NCBI RefSeq assembly: GCF_002091955.1 | Contig: NZ_MKKY01000084.1 | Span: 124,001-188,000 of the forward strand | Reading direction: 5' to 3' | Length of the DNA: 64,000 nt | Source: Rhodococcus sp. 1168 | Lineage (GTDB): Bacteria; Actinomycetota; Actinomycetes; Mycobacteriales; Mycobacteriaceae | Shown here: positions 33,164 to 42,649 of the stretch, piece after piece | How positions within the stretch are numbered: position 1 is the first letter of the stretch | How the letters are laid out: each line of letters opens with the position of its first letter | Program-made: the position numbers and the translations under genes | Notes under the pieces: generated by a model | The model's input: only the letters and a program-made list of their open reading frames with translations | What the model was told of the DNA's origin: nothing | The model's database searches: none

Positions 33164-35717
33164 CTATCGCCCCTGCCAGGCCGACCATAGTTCGGCGTAT
33201 CGCCCACCAGCCACGACGAGTTCGGCGTGTGGGCCGGCCACGGCGGGGTCGGCGAGGACGAGCCGCGCGAGTGCCAGCTGTTGTGATTGGGCGGAGGTCA
33301 ACTCGTGTCCACCTTCTCCGACAACGGTATCCACGCCGTTGGTCAGAGCGTCGACCCATCGGGTGGCGCCGACGGTCGAGTGCTGTGTGGACGTCCGCTC
33401 GGCTCGCGTCCGGTGCTGCGAGTAGTAGATCCTCGATCAGTGGGCCCGCGAACACGTGTACTTCTTGGCTGACGATCGCGATATGTCTGCGCAGCCCTTT
33501 CTCGCCCAGTTCGGCGAGTGTCGCGCCGCCGATCCGTACCGTGCCGGAGGTCGAGTCGATGGAGCGTCGTCGAAGGAGAACATGAGCATGCTGATCGGAT
33601 AGAACAACCGATGAAACAGCAGCGCAGCTGCCGTCACCTGGCCGACGGTCACGTAATCGTCCTGGACCAGCAGGAATCCGGCGGCCAGAATCACCGACAG
33701 TCCGACGCATTCGGCGCGGTTGCTGCGCGAACCGAAACGTGTGAACAGTCGGAACACCTCGATGCCGAAGTCTCGAGCCTTGCCCGACGCTTTGTCGATC
33801 TCGGCCAGGTGTGTGTCTTCGAGTCCGTAGGCGCGAACGGTGCGTGCGCCCTGCATGCTGCTGATGAGTGCCTGGGATCGCTCGCCCATGGCGACGCGCT
33901 CGGCGGCGTAGAGGGGGGCCGATTTCGGCAGGTACCAGCGCAGGGCCAGCACGTACATCGGGATGGCGACCATGCCTGCGAGCCCGAGACGCCAGTCCAG
34001 GCTCAGTATCGCGACCACGCTCAGCGATACGAGGAGAATCGCGGAGATGATGCGTTCCCTCGCCGACGACGCGTCCATCGTCGACGAGTACGACGCGATC
34101 CGTCACGGCAAGAACGGCGGGACTGGTCGTGATGAGAATGGTGGTCTGGGCGCGATCGCCGCAATGACGCAGTTCCTTGATCCCGGCGGCAATGGAGTGC
34201 TCGGTGACGGCGTCCACCGCCGTGGTCGGGTCGTGCAGGACGAGCACCGGGGCGGACACCGACGATGCCCGGGCCAATGCGACACGTTGACGCTGACCGC
34301 CCGACAAGCTGGCCCCTCGATCGGTGACGGCGTGGTCGAGGCCACGCTCGTGCATCGCGACGACATCGGTAGCGGCGGACGCGGCAAGTATCCGGTCGAG
34401 TTCGTGGTCCTCGCGGGTACGCCCGGCGGATACGTTGGTCCGCACGGTGCCCGCGAACAGGTCTGTGTTGTGCGGTTCCATCAAAACTGTTCGACGCGCA
34501 TCGGCCAGTCCGAGTTCACCGAATAGGAGGCCACCGATTTTCACGGTGCCGAGGTAGTCGTCCTCGCAGATCTGCCCGGACAGCACCGCCGCCAACGCCT
34601 CGCCGTCCTGGGGCCGCAATGCCACCACACCGAGAAGTTCCCCGGGGGCGGCCGAAAGATCGAAGCCGTCGAGAGACCGGTAGGCGATGCCCGCGGCCTC
34701 GACATCGGTGGCCGACAGCGCCACGGAACCACCCTCCGCCAGAACGTGATCCGCGCCGAGCACCAAAGCCAGGCGATCGGCTGAACCTCGCACGACGGCA
34801 GCGACACCCGGTAGACGTGACATCGTGGTCAGCGGTTCGATGATGAACTGCGACAGTCCGACCACGGTGATGAGCTCACCCACGGAGATTCGCCCCTGTA
34901 GCGCGAACAGTCCTGCCGCACCGGCAATTCCGACGGACAGCAGCGCACTGGCCGTCGTCGAGAACCCGAGGTAGATACTGTTGGCTTTGGCCATCTTCAT
35001 CGTCGCGCTCGATGCGGTGCGGCTCGAGGCGAAAAATCGGGCCGATGCTGCGTCCTCGGCACCGATACCGCGTAGTGGACGCACCCCGCCGACCAGGTCG
35101 GTCGCCATGCCGGACACTCGTGCAACCTCTGCTTGTTGCGTCGTGGCGGCGTTGGTCAGCAGCGGAGCCGCACGCTGCAGTCCGAACATGATGACCGGGG
35201 TGGCGATGACGACCGCCAACCCCAACGGAATGTCGATGACCAACAACGCAACTGCGCTGACGAGGGTGGCAGTGATCGCCGCGGCAGTACGCGCGACGAC
35301 ATCGAGAATCCACGAGGTCTTCTCGGCGTCGGAGGTGGAAACGGACAGCAGTTCGCCGGACACGAGGTCGGTGCGCACCCCTCGGGGATGGAGCACCCGG
35401 CCCGCGACCTCGACACGCATCATGTGCGCCTCACGTTCGATCGCGACCACGATGATGCGGGCGCCGAAACGAAACGCATAGGACAGAACCACGAACAGTC
35501 CAGCCAGAGCCAGCAACGAGATGAGCATCGCGGTTCCGTCACCGGTGTCGATGGCACGGCCGACGATCAGACCGATCGCGACCGGAACCATCGTCTCGCA
35601 GAACTGATGCACGCAGAGGAACACGGTGGAGATGATCATCAGTGCGCTGGCGTCGCACACTCCGCCGAAGAATCGCTGTACCGGTCGAGGGGGGGTCGCG
35701 GTCGTCGACACACTCAT
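33164..35717 (-). pseudogene. Decayed tandem ABC exporter (TMD1-NBD1-TMD2-NBD2)
   Basis: The first half is readable from ATG 35717 for about 555 codons: six helices, then an NBD with LSGGQRQRVALARA. Its Walker A is replaced by VVALRPQDGEAL and its Walker B Glu by Pro (VLHDPTTAVD). After about 34050 the frame changes into the middle of a second membrane domain (33560-34078, SLDWRLGLAGMVAIPMY to LMFSFDD). It then jumps past where Walker A should be (STSGTVRIGGATL), changes frame again (RWVDALTNGVDTVVGEGGHE) and skips Walker B and H-loop (ADPAVAGPHAELV) to TAG 33164. At least three deletions leave no competent ATP site. An intact relative would be a lipid or drug exporter. Confidence 0.8.
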
Positions 35718-35917
35718 CGCGTCGCCGAGGAAGAAAAGTGCATTGATCGACCCTTATCCATGCCCCGACAGGGCCCAGGTCGCTTCGACGAGCACTGCGC
35801 TCGTTCAGAGGAAGTGGCGAGAGGGCGACCAGTTCTCATAGAGTTGGTGCCGACGCGAAAGAAACTTTCGTGGGCACCAACCTGTCGAGTACGCCAGCAA
35901 CCACTACGGAGACGATC

Positions 35918-36091
35918 ATGGCCGCCAATACGACCACGGACAAAGACATCGCCGACGACGAGATCGTCCCATTGGCCGACGAGACCGCCAGCCAGGCGCA
36001 GCGCGTCGTCGCTGCATACGCGCTCGACGCAGACGAGTGCCGCATGCTGTTTTCGATGCTGGGCATCGAACCGGCGGCAAAACCCGAGTGA
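35918..36091 (+). CDS. Small protein upstream of otsA, function unknown
   Basis: From ATG 35918, 57 residues: an acidic N-terminus (TTTDKDIADDEIVPLADETA) and an amphipathic C-terminus (AYALDADECRMLFSMLGIEP). It is 51 bases before otsA on the same strand. M. tuberculosis also has a short reading frame (Rv3489) directly before otsA, which supports a real, co-transcribed small gene. I see no motif. Confidence 0.55.
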   Translation: MAANTTTDKDIADDEIVPLADETASQAQRVVAAYALDADECRMLFSMLGIEPAAKPE

Positions 36092-36142
36092 TCTCACGCA
36101 CCAGCAATCGCACTTTCTGAACGATGAACCGATAGGACAGTT

Positions 36143-37597
36143 GTGGCTGACGCCTCGCAGGGTTCCAATTTCGTCGTCGTGGCCAACAGGTTGCCCGTGG
36201 ACTTGGAGACGCTTCCGGGTGGAAGTACGCGATGGAAGCGCAGCCCAGGCGGGCTGGTGACCGCCCTCGAACCGATCCTTCGAGCCAACAACGGTGCTTG
36301 GGTGGGTTGGCCGGGCGTCCCCGACGTCGAGGTCGAGCCGTTCATCGAGGACGAGCTCGAACTGTGTCCCGTCACGTTGAGCGAGCGTGAAGTAGCCGAC
36401 TACTACGAGGGCTTCTCCAACGGCACCCTGTGGCCGCTCTATCACGACGTCATCGTCAAACCGATCTACGACCGTTCCTGGTGGAATGCCTACGTAGAGG
36501 TCAACCGTCGGTTCGCCGAGACGACCTCTGCTGCGGCAGCCCAGGGCGCGACGGTGTGGATTCAGGACTACCAGCTCCAGCTGGTCCCGAAGATGCTGCG
36601 GATGCTGCGCCCGGATCTGACCATCGGGTTCTTTCTGCACATACCTTTCCCGCCGGTCGAGTTGTTCATGCAGATGCCATGGCGGACCGAGATCGTCGAA
36701 GGCCTACTCGGCGCCGACCTCATCGGATTCCATCTCGCGGGCGGCGCCCAGAACTTCCTGTACCTCGCCCGCAGACTCGCCGGTCAGGTCACCTCACGCG
36801 GATCCGTCGGGGTGCGGTCCAAGCTCGGATCCGTCCAGGTCGGCTTCCGAACGGTACGCGTCGGCGCGTTCCCGATTTCCATCGATTCTGGGGATCTCGA
36901 CGAGAAGTCACGCCGCAAGGCGGTCCGTGATCGCGCCAAGCAGATCCGTAAGGATCTGGGTAACCCGAAGCGCATCATGCTCGGGGTCGACCGTCTGGAC
37001 TACACCAAGGGAATAGACGTCCGGCTCAACGCATTCCGCGAGCTTCTCGAAGAGGGCCGGGTCGATCCAGCCGAGAACATCATCGTCCAGCTCGCCACAC
37101 CGAGCCGCGAACGCGTCGAAAGTTACAAGGCGATGCGGGGTGAGATCGAACAGCAGGTCGGCCGTATCAACGGCGAGTACGGCCAGGTCGGCCACCCTGT
37201 CGTGCACTATCTGCATCGACCGATCCCGCGGGACGACCTCATCGCTTACTTCGTCGCAGCAGACGTCATGCTGGTCACTCCCCTACGCGACGGGATGAAT
37301 CTCGTCGCCAAGGAGTACGTTGCGTGCCGTAGCGATCTCGGCGGGTCGCTCGTGTTGAGCGAATTCACTGGTGCCGCTGCCGAACTCCGTCAGGCATACC
37401 TGTGCAACCCACACGATCTCGACAGCGTCAAGGACGCCATCATCGATGCGCTCGAGCAGGCACCCGAGGACGGCCGACGTCGTATGCGCGCCATGCGTAG
37501 GCAGGTGCTCGCACACGACGTCGACCGATGGGCCCGGTCCTTCCTCGACGCGCTGTCGAATCCGCCGCAGGACGGCCAAGCGATAACTCAGCGCTGA
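36143..37597 (+). CDS. otsA: Trehalose-6-phosphate synthase
   Basis: A GT20 glycosyltransferase of 484 residues starting at GTG 36143. Signatures include NRLPVD and [13 protein letters not shown] near the start, [62 protein letters not shown] and [13 protein letters not shown]. It joins glucose-6-phosphate with a nucleotide-activated glucose (UDP- or ADP-glucose in this group) to trehalose-6-phosphate, needed for compatible solute and mycolate glycolipids. It borders the mce4 region exactly as in M. tuberculosis (Rv3490). Confidence 0.96.
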   Translation: MADASQGSNFVVVANRLPVDLETLPGGSTRWKRSPGGLVTALEPILRANNGAWVGWPGVPDVEVEPFIEDELELCPVTLSEREVADYYEGFSNGTLWPLYHDVIVKPIYDRSWWNAYVEVNRRFAETTSAAAAQGATVWIQDYQLQLVPKMLRMLRPDLTIGFFLHIPFPPVELFMQMPWRTEIVEGLLGADLIGFHLAGGAQNFLYLARRLAGQVTSRGSVGVRSKLGSVQVGFRTVRVGAFPISIDSGDLDEKSRRKAVRDRAKQIRKDLGNPKRIMLGVDRLDYTKGIDVRLNAFRELLEEGRVDPAENIIVQLATPSRERVESYKAMRGEIEQQVGRINGEYGQVGHPVVHYLHRPIPRDDLIAYFVAADVMLVTPLRDGMNLVAKEYVACRSDLGGSLVLSEFTGAAAELRQAYLCNPHDLDSVKDAIIDALEQAPEDGRRRMRAMRRQVLAHDVDRWARSFLDALSNPPQDGQAITQR

Positions 37598-37644
37598 TCC
37601 GACCGATAGGCCACTGGAGGCGCCCAGCCTCCCGTGGACGGCGC

Positions 37645-38130
37645 TCAGATCGGGGCCAGCTCGCTTGCGAGCCAGCGCCCGTCGACTTTTTCCATCGTCA
37701 TCCGAACCCGACTTCCGCTGCTGGCAGCGTCAGGCGCGTCGGTGCTGGTGGTGATCTGGTTGAGGAACAACAGGATCGTCGCATCGTCCGGATCTGCCGA
37801 AACGACAGCGGTGCCCTGCACGGTCACCTGAACGGTGAGCGACTTTTCCTTGGCACTGGGAGCGATCACTTCGGTCACCAACTTGGTGTATTCGTCTTTG
37901 AAGTCTCCGGTCAGACCGTCTGCCGCAGAGCCCAATTGCTGATCCACATTGTCGAAGTCGTAGGCCAGCATCGCGGTAGCCTGCGCAGAAGCGGCTGCTA
38001 CGGCATCGGTACGTGCCTGCTCGGTCTGCTCGTTCTGCCGATACTGATAGAACAACACGCCGACACCGGCGGCAAGCGCCAACACGATGACAACGGCCAA
38101 GCTGCGCAAAAGAATTGCAGATTTCATCAC
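37645..38130 (-). CDS. Mce-associated membrane protein (Rv3492c-like)
   Basis: A 161-residue protein with one N-terminal helix (SLAVVIVLALAAGVGVLFYQ) and a periplasmic NTF2-like domain (AMLAYDFDNVDQQLGSAADG, and after it). Such Mas proteins accompany mce operons and are thought to stabilise or assemble the transporter. Its start overlaps the upstream partner's stop by four bases. The pair is separated from mce4F by a hydrolase gene on the opposite strand. Confidence 0.85.
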   Translation of the reverse strand: MMKSAILLRSLAVVIVLALAAGVGVLFYQYRQNEQTEQARTDAVAAASAQATAMLAYDFDNVDQQLGSAADGLTGDFKDEYTKLVTEVIAPSAKEKSLTVQVTVQGTAVVSADPDDATILLFLNQITTSTDAPDAASSGSRVRMTMEKVDGRWLASELAPI

Positions 38131-38888
38131 GGCACGAACTCCACTCTCGACGCGGTCATCACGTCACCGTCGTCAGCGACTGTTACGCGCAACCGGAAGT
38201 CGCGCGGCTGGGGTTCTTCGGCATCGGAGTTCTTGACCATTGCCCGCGCAGCCACCAGAACATCCGCTGCATCGTCGCTGATGTTCTCGATTCCAGCTTC
38301 GATGATCTCACCGTTCGAGTCGACACGAGCCTGCTTGACGACGTCGACGAACGGCCCTTCGCGGCCCTCGAACTCGGCCTTGAAATCACCACTGGCACCG
38401 GCCAGCAAACGGTCCACGTCCTCTTGCGCCGAATCGGGATGAATTGTCGTCAGATTCAACACGGTCTGTCGGGCGGTCTGTACGAATCGCTCGGCTTGCG
38501 CGTCTTCGGCGCTCGTCGCTCGATTTGCCAGGAACAGGTAGACGCCTCCGGCGAGTAGGGCGAGAACCACGACCACGAACAACGACGTCAGCACTAGGCC
38601 GAGCCGGTTCGTTTTCGGATGCGGGGCATCCCCGTCCTGCTCGGGCTTTTCTACTTCCAGCCGAGTCTCTCCCGTCGTCGGCGTTGCCGGCTTCTTCTCG
38701 GCGTCATCCTCGGCGAGGGAGGATTTTGGTTCCTCTTTCTTCAGGTCCGGCGTGTCGACGGGTGAGTCCTGTGCGGTTGCCGGTACTTCGACTGCGTCCT
38801 TCGACGTCGTCTCGCCCGCGATAGGCCCTGCCGGTCGTACTGCCCGACGGCGTGGGCGCCTCGGCGCCGTGCCCTCGTCGTCTGCCAT
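38127..38888 (-). CDS. Mce-associated membrane protein (Rv3493c-like)
   Basis: A 253-residue protein. A long Pro/Glu/Lys-rich cytoplasmic segment of about 95 residues with Arg-rich start (PRRPRRRAVRPAGPIAGE) precedes one helix (GLVLTSLFVVVVLALLAGGV) and an extracytoplasmic domain similar to that of its neighbour (AQAERFVQTARQTVLNLTTI). It is the first gene of the Mas pair. A KstR-type box lies 104 bases upstream in the promoter region shared with the hydrolase. Confidence 0.85.
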   Translation of the reverse strand: MADDEGTAPRRPRRRAVRPAGPIAGETTSKDAVEVPATAQDSPVDTPDLKKEEPKSSLAEDDAEKKPATPTTGETRLEVEKPEQDGDAPHPKTNRLGLVLTSLFVVVVLALLAGGVYLFLANRATSAEDAQAERFVQTARQTVLNLTTIHPDSAQEDVDRLLAGASGDFKAEFEGREGPFVDVVKQARVDSNGEIIEAGIENISDDAADVLVAARAMVKNSDAEEPQPRDFRLRVTVADDGDVMTASRVEFVP

Positions 38889-38992
38889 AAAAACCTTCCT
38901 CGTTGCGTTCAGTGGTCGTGCCGACTAGAACGGGTATCGACCTACATCTCTTTCATATTGTGCACGCTGTGGGTAACAGAACGGTCGAGAAC

Positions 38993-39006
38993 TAGAACTG
39001 GTTCAC
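38993..39006. promoter_or_regulatory. KstR-type operator between the Mas pair and the HSL-type hydrolase
   Basis: TAGAACTGGTTCAC fits the TnnAACnnGTTnnA consensus of the sterol repressor KstR at the AAC-GTT core, with one end base off. It lies in the 167-base divergent promoter region and could control both directions. Confidence 0.6.
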
Positions 39007-39055
39007 CAGGCTGATACTCTCACTTCTCGGGTTGACTGCGAGAGGACCACTCCCT

Positions 39056-39997
39056 ATGGCTCACACGCTCACGTGGCACGACGACGTCAGCCGGCAGGCG
39101 CGGGTACTGGCGTATGCCATGCGGATGACGCTGAAACCGGCGTTCAGTCTCTGGCCACTCACCGACAACGGTATCCGAGCGATCGGTCACCTCGACCGTG
39201 CCGTCGACCGACTCCCGAAACCCAAGCGCGTCACGATCGAGCAGGTATTCCTCGGCGGAGTGCCATGCGAGAAGACGACACACCCGCGGGTCGCGACGGG
39301 ATCTCTCGCCGATGCAACCATCCTCTACTTCCACGGCGGAGGCTTCGTATTCTGCGGTTTGGCCACCCACCGGAGCGCCTGCGCGACGATGTCCGCTCGC
39401 GCAGGTGTCCCCGTGTACTCCGTCGAATACCGACAGATCCCCAACGGCGGAATCGGTACATCCATCGCCGACGCGATGAGCTCCTACCGCGCTGCGCTGG
39501 ACACCGTCGCAGATCCGTCCAAGATCATCGTCGCAGGTGATTCTGCCGGTGGATATCTCGCGATGAAGGTCGCCGAACTTGCTGTACTGGAGGGACTCAC
39601 GCCGCCGGCCGCGGTGTTGGGGTTCTCCCCTTTGCTCAATCTTGATTTGAAGAGTCATCCGCGGAAGTTCATGAAGAAGGATGCGTACCTTCCGATGAAG
39701 CAGGTTCTTGCACTCGAAGGTCGCTGGCTCGCCGGACCCGACACCATTCCCGGGGTTTCTTCGCCCGTCGATGCCGACCCGTCGATCTTTCCACCGGTAT
39801 TTCTTTCGACGGCGGAGAACGAAATCATGCGACCCGACGTCGAATCGATGACCCGAAAGCTCGGCGTCGCCGGCCGAACCGTCGAAACGCATGTGTGGAG
39901 GGGGCAGGTGCACGCGTTCCCCGTCATGGCCAGCGCACTGCCGGAAGGCAAGACGGTCCTGGATCTCGCTGTAGCCTTCGCCGCTCGCAACCTCTAG
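39056..39997 (+). CDS. HSL-type alpha/beta hydrolase (lipase/esterase) inside the mce4 region
   Basis: A 313-residue protein from ATG 39056. It carries the hormone-sensitive-lipase oxyanion motif YFHGGGFVFCG, the nucleophile VAGDSAGGYLAMK (Ser) and the His in QVHAFPVM. The acid lies in STAENEIMRPD, where Glu or the following Asp would serve. Such esterases could release sterols from esters. It is encoded against the mce4 genes and ends at a bidirectional terminator facing mce4F. The KstR box upstream suggests induction with sterol catabolism. Confidence 0.85.
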   Translation: MAHTLTWHDDVSRQARVLAYAMRMTLKPAFSLWPLTDNGIRAIGHLDRAVDRLPKPKRVTIEQVFLGGVPCEKTTHPRVATGSLADATILYFHGGGFVFCGLATHRSACATMSARAGVPVYSVEYRQIPNGGIGTSIADAMSSYRAALDTVADPSKIIVAGDSAGGYLAMKVAELAVLEGLTPPAAVLGFSPLLNLDLKSHPRKFMKKDAYLPMKQVLALEGRWLAGPDTIPGVSSPVDADPSIFPPVFLSTAENEIMRPDVESMTRKLGVAGRTVETHVWRGQVHAFPVMASALPEGKTVLDLAVAFAARNL

Positions 39998-40015
39998 ACA
40001 CAACCACCCATAGAC

Positions 40016-40045
40016 CCCACTCGACCGCACCTGCGGTCGAGTGGG
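40016..40045. terminator. Bidirectional terminator between hydrolase and mce4F
   Basis: Arms CCCACTCGACCGC and its complement with loop ACCT, between two convergent genes. Confidence 0.85.
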
Positions 40046-40061
40046 CTCGAAGGGCAAGCGG

Positions 40062-41465
40062 TCAACCAGTACCCTGTTGGACCGACATGAGGCCCTGCAG
40101 GTCGTTGACACCGCCATTGAGTCCGGGTTGGGCGTAGGCGACGCCACCGGGTGCGACATACATTCCGGTCTGCGGATCGTACGGGCGTGCTGCCACTGCC
40201 GGAGTGAGACTGCTTTCACCACTCGGGATTTCGGTGTACGACGGCTCGCCCTGCTCGACCGGACCCCAAGGCGGGTTGTTGCCCAGCGGCACATACCCCT
40301 CCGCGCTGCGGCAGATCTCCGGCGTGGGTGCGCGTCGACCGGGCACCTCCATACACGGCAGGTTCCGCGAGCCGCGGACAGCGGTGCTATCGGACTGATC
40401 GGCCTTGCAGAACAGGTCAGCGGGTGTATCCGGAACGGACATTTCGTTGGGATCGCGCCGCTGATCGGCAGGAAGGAATCCTGTTGTGCACGATGGCGGG
40501 TCGTTGACTTCGAGTTGAAAGTTGACGATGGCACCCTCGTCGGCTGGCCCGGAGCCCGCCGCGGTCATCAAGGCTGCAGTGATCGGCGGGTACAACACCA
40601 GGATCTGCTCGATGCCTGCGTTGTAGATGACGCCGACTTCACCGATACTGACCAGGTTGGCAAGCAGAATCGGCAGCGTCGGCTGCAGATCCTGAAACAG
40701 CTTGTTGGCGGTCGCTGCCGCATTCGGCCCCTTCTCGAGGATGGCACGAAGATCCGGATCGCTGGCACGAAGCTGATCGGTGAAGGTAGCGAGATTACTT
40801 GTCCAGGAACGAATAGCGTCGCTGCTGACGACCTGTCCGTCGAGCAATGGCCCGAGTTGATCCAACAATTGGATCGTTTCTCCGGAATTGGCGTTCGCTT
40901 CCTGCACGAACAAGCGGGTCGAGTCGATGAGCTTCTGCAAGTCCGGTCCGGCTCCGTTGAACGCTTTGAAAGACTCGTCGACGACGGTCCGAAGCCTGGT
41001 GTCGGAAATGCTTTTCAGGAGCGTATCGGCCTGGTCCAACATCGGCCCGACGTCCTGCGGCACCGACGAGCGTTCCACCGGAATCACATCGCCGTTCGAC
41101 AGGGCAGGGCCGTCCGAGCTGAGCGGGATGAGATCGACGTACTGCTCTCCGACGGCGGAGACGCTCTTCACCTGGGCATCGACATCCGCAGGAATCGAAT
41201 AGTCGCTGTCGATCGACATCGTGGCATCGACGCCGTCGGGTGTGAGTTCGACGGACTTCACCTCACCGACGGTGGTGCCTCGATAGGTCACGTTCGAGTA
41301 TTGGTACAGCCCGCCGGTCGTCGGCAGTTGCACCGTGACGGTGTAGCGGCCGATTCCGACAAGCGCTGGCGCTCCGACGTACTGGGTGGCCATTGCGACG
41401 AGTCCGATGACGGTGAGGATCGAGAAGATGATCAGCTGTACGCGGACGAATTTGGTGAGCATCAT
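40062..41465 (-). CDS. mce4F: Mce family protein Mce4F
   Basis: A 467-residue substrate-binding protein: one N-terminal helix (FVRVQLIIFSILTVIGLVAM), the MCE/MlaD domain (RYTVTVQLPTTGGLYQYSNV, VTYRGTTVGEVKSVEL), a long helical region that forms the tunnel, and a Pro/Gly-rich tail of over 100 residues. It is the last of six MCE subunits of the sterol importer. Its start overlaps the mce4E stop by four bases, which ties it into the operon. Confidence 0.92.
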   Translation of the reverse strand: MMLTKFVRVQLIIFSILTVIGLVAMATQYVGAPALVGIGRYTVTVQLPTTGGLYQYSNVTYRGTTVGEVKSVELTPDGVDATMSIDSDYSIPADVDAQVKSVSAVGEQYVDLIPLSSDGPALSNGDVIPVERSSVPQDVGPMLDQADTLLKSISDTRLRTVVDESFKAFNGAGPDLQKLIDSTRLFVQEANANSGETIQLLDQLGPLLDGQVVSSDAIRSWTSNLATFTDQLRASDPDLRAILEKGPNAAATANKLFQDLQPTLPILLANLVSIGEVGVIYNAGIEQILVLYPPITAALMTAAGSGPADEGAIVNFQLEVNDPPSCTTGFLPADQRRDPNEMSVPDTPADLFCKADQSDSTAVRGSRNLPCMEVPGRRAPTPEICRSAEGYVPLGNNPPWGPVEQGEPSYTEIPSGESSLTPAVAARPYDPQTGMYVAPGGVAYAQPGLNGGVNDLQGLMSVQQGTG

Positions 41466-42649
41466 GGTGCGGGCACCCCGAGTCCAGGAATGGTGGGCAG
41501 AGGAATCGCAGGTAATCCTGGAATTTGCAAGGTCGGTGCGCTGATGGGTCCGCGCAGCGGATCGCCCGCTGATGCTGCGGTCGGTGCGGCCTGTACCCCG
41601 AGAGCGCCTTCGAGGCCAGCGATACGACCTGCGAGAGGCGTTCCGGTAAGGAAGTTGGCGTCGAACCTCGGAAGCGACAGGTCGATGACCATCCCCAGGT
41701 TTGCATAGTCTCCGCGGATCACGTTGTCGATGCCCTCCTGCGGGAACGGGTAGGTCAACAGAACCGACAACACTTCGGTCAGCGCACTGCCGGAATCGGC
41801 CAACGCGTTGAGCACTGGTGTGATGCTTTCGATGTTGGTCTGCAGGTCTGCGCCACTGGTCTCGACCAACTGGGACACGACGTTGCTGAGCTGGCCCAAC
41901 GAAACGAAGGCGCCGGTGATGCTCGGACGTTGCTGGATCAGGACGTCGAGCGCCGGTGGCAGTTCGTTCAATGCCTTTGTCAGCGTCGCACTCTGGTTCT
42001 CGACATTGACGGCCAGGCGATCGATTCCGTCCAATGCCGCAATGATGTCACCACGCTGATCGTCGAGACTGCCGACCAATTCGTCCAGCCTCGGCAACAG
42101 GTCACGGATCGAATCTTCGCGGCCGCCGAGAGCATTGTTCAGTTCGGTGGTGATGTCCTGAATTTGAGCCAGACCACCACCGTTGAGAACCACGGACAGC
42201 GAGGACAGAGTTTGCTCGGTTGTCGGGTATGCCCCGGCTCGGTCGATGGGAATCACGTCGCCGTTCTGCAGTCTTCCCTCGGGGTCGGGCGGCGGCACCA
42301 GCGCGAGGTGCTGTGACCCGAGCAGTGAGGTCTGACCGATCTTGGCCGTGACGTTCTCTGGCAACTCGACGCCCTCGTTCAGCGACACTGTGACCAGAGC
42401 GTGCCAGTTCTGAACCGTGATCGCGTCGACAGTTCCGATCGTGACGTCGTCGACGGTTACCGGTGAGTTCTGCGACAGAGTGGTCACGTTGGGCATTTCG
42501 ATCTGCACCTGATAAGCCCCGTCGCCTCGACCTTGAGTGCCAGGCAGTGGCAGGGAATTCAAGCCGCCCCATTCACAGCCCGCAAGGGTGATCGACATGG
42601 CACATGCGAGGGTGCCCACCTTTGCAACCGTGCGCATACGAGTTCTCAT
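41462..42649 (-). CDS. mce4E: Mce family lipoprotein Mce4E (LprN-like)
   Basis: A 395-residue protein with a lipoprotein signal: hydrophobic core TLACAMSI followed by lipobox LAGC (Cys25). The MCE domain follows (YQVQIEMPNVTTLSQNSPVT, VDDVTIGTVDAITV) and then a helical tunnel segment. It is the lipid-anchored subunit that every mce operon carries in the E position. It overlaps both neighbours by four bases. Translation could begin at either Met1 or Met5. Confidence 0.92.
   Translation of the reverse strand: MRTRMRTVAKVGTLACAMSITLAGCEWGGLNSLPLPGTQGRGDGAYQVQIEMPNVTTLSQNSPVTVDDVTIGTVDAITVQNWHALVTVSLNEGVELPENVTAKIGQTSLLGSQHLALVPPPDPEGRLQNGDVIPIDRAGAYPTTEQTLSSLSVVLNGGGLAQIQDITTELNNALGGREDSIRDLLPRLDELVGSLDDQRGDIIAALDGIDRLAVNVENQSATLTKALNELPPALDVLIQQRPSITGAFVSLGQLSNVVSQLVETSGADLQTNIESITPVLNALADSGSALTEVLSVLLTYPFPQEGIDNVIRGDYANLGMVIDLSLPRFDANFLTGTPLAGRIAGLEGALGVQAAPTAASAGDPLRGPISAPTLQIPGLPAIPLPTIPGLGVPAP

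Noticed and set aside
37528-38442. Plus-strand reading frame over the Mce-associated genes
   Set aside because: Antisense shadow; the minus-strand pair has membrane helices, coupling and family similarity.
40041-41708. 555-residue plus-strand reading frame over mce4F
   Set aside because: Antisense shadow of an MCE gene; no signal, domain or start context.
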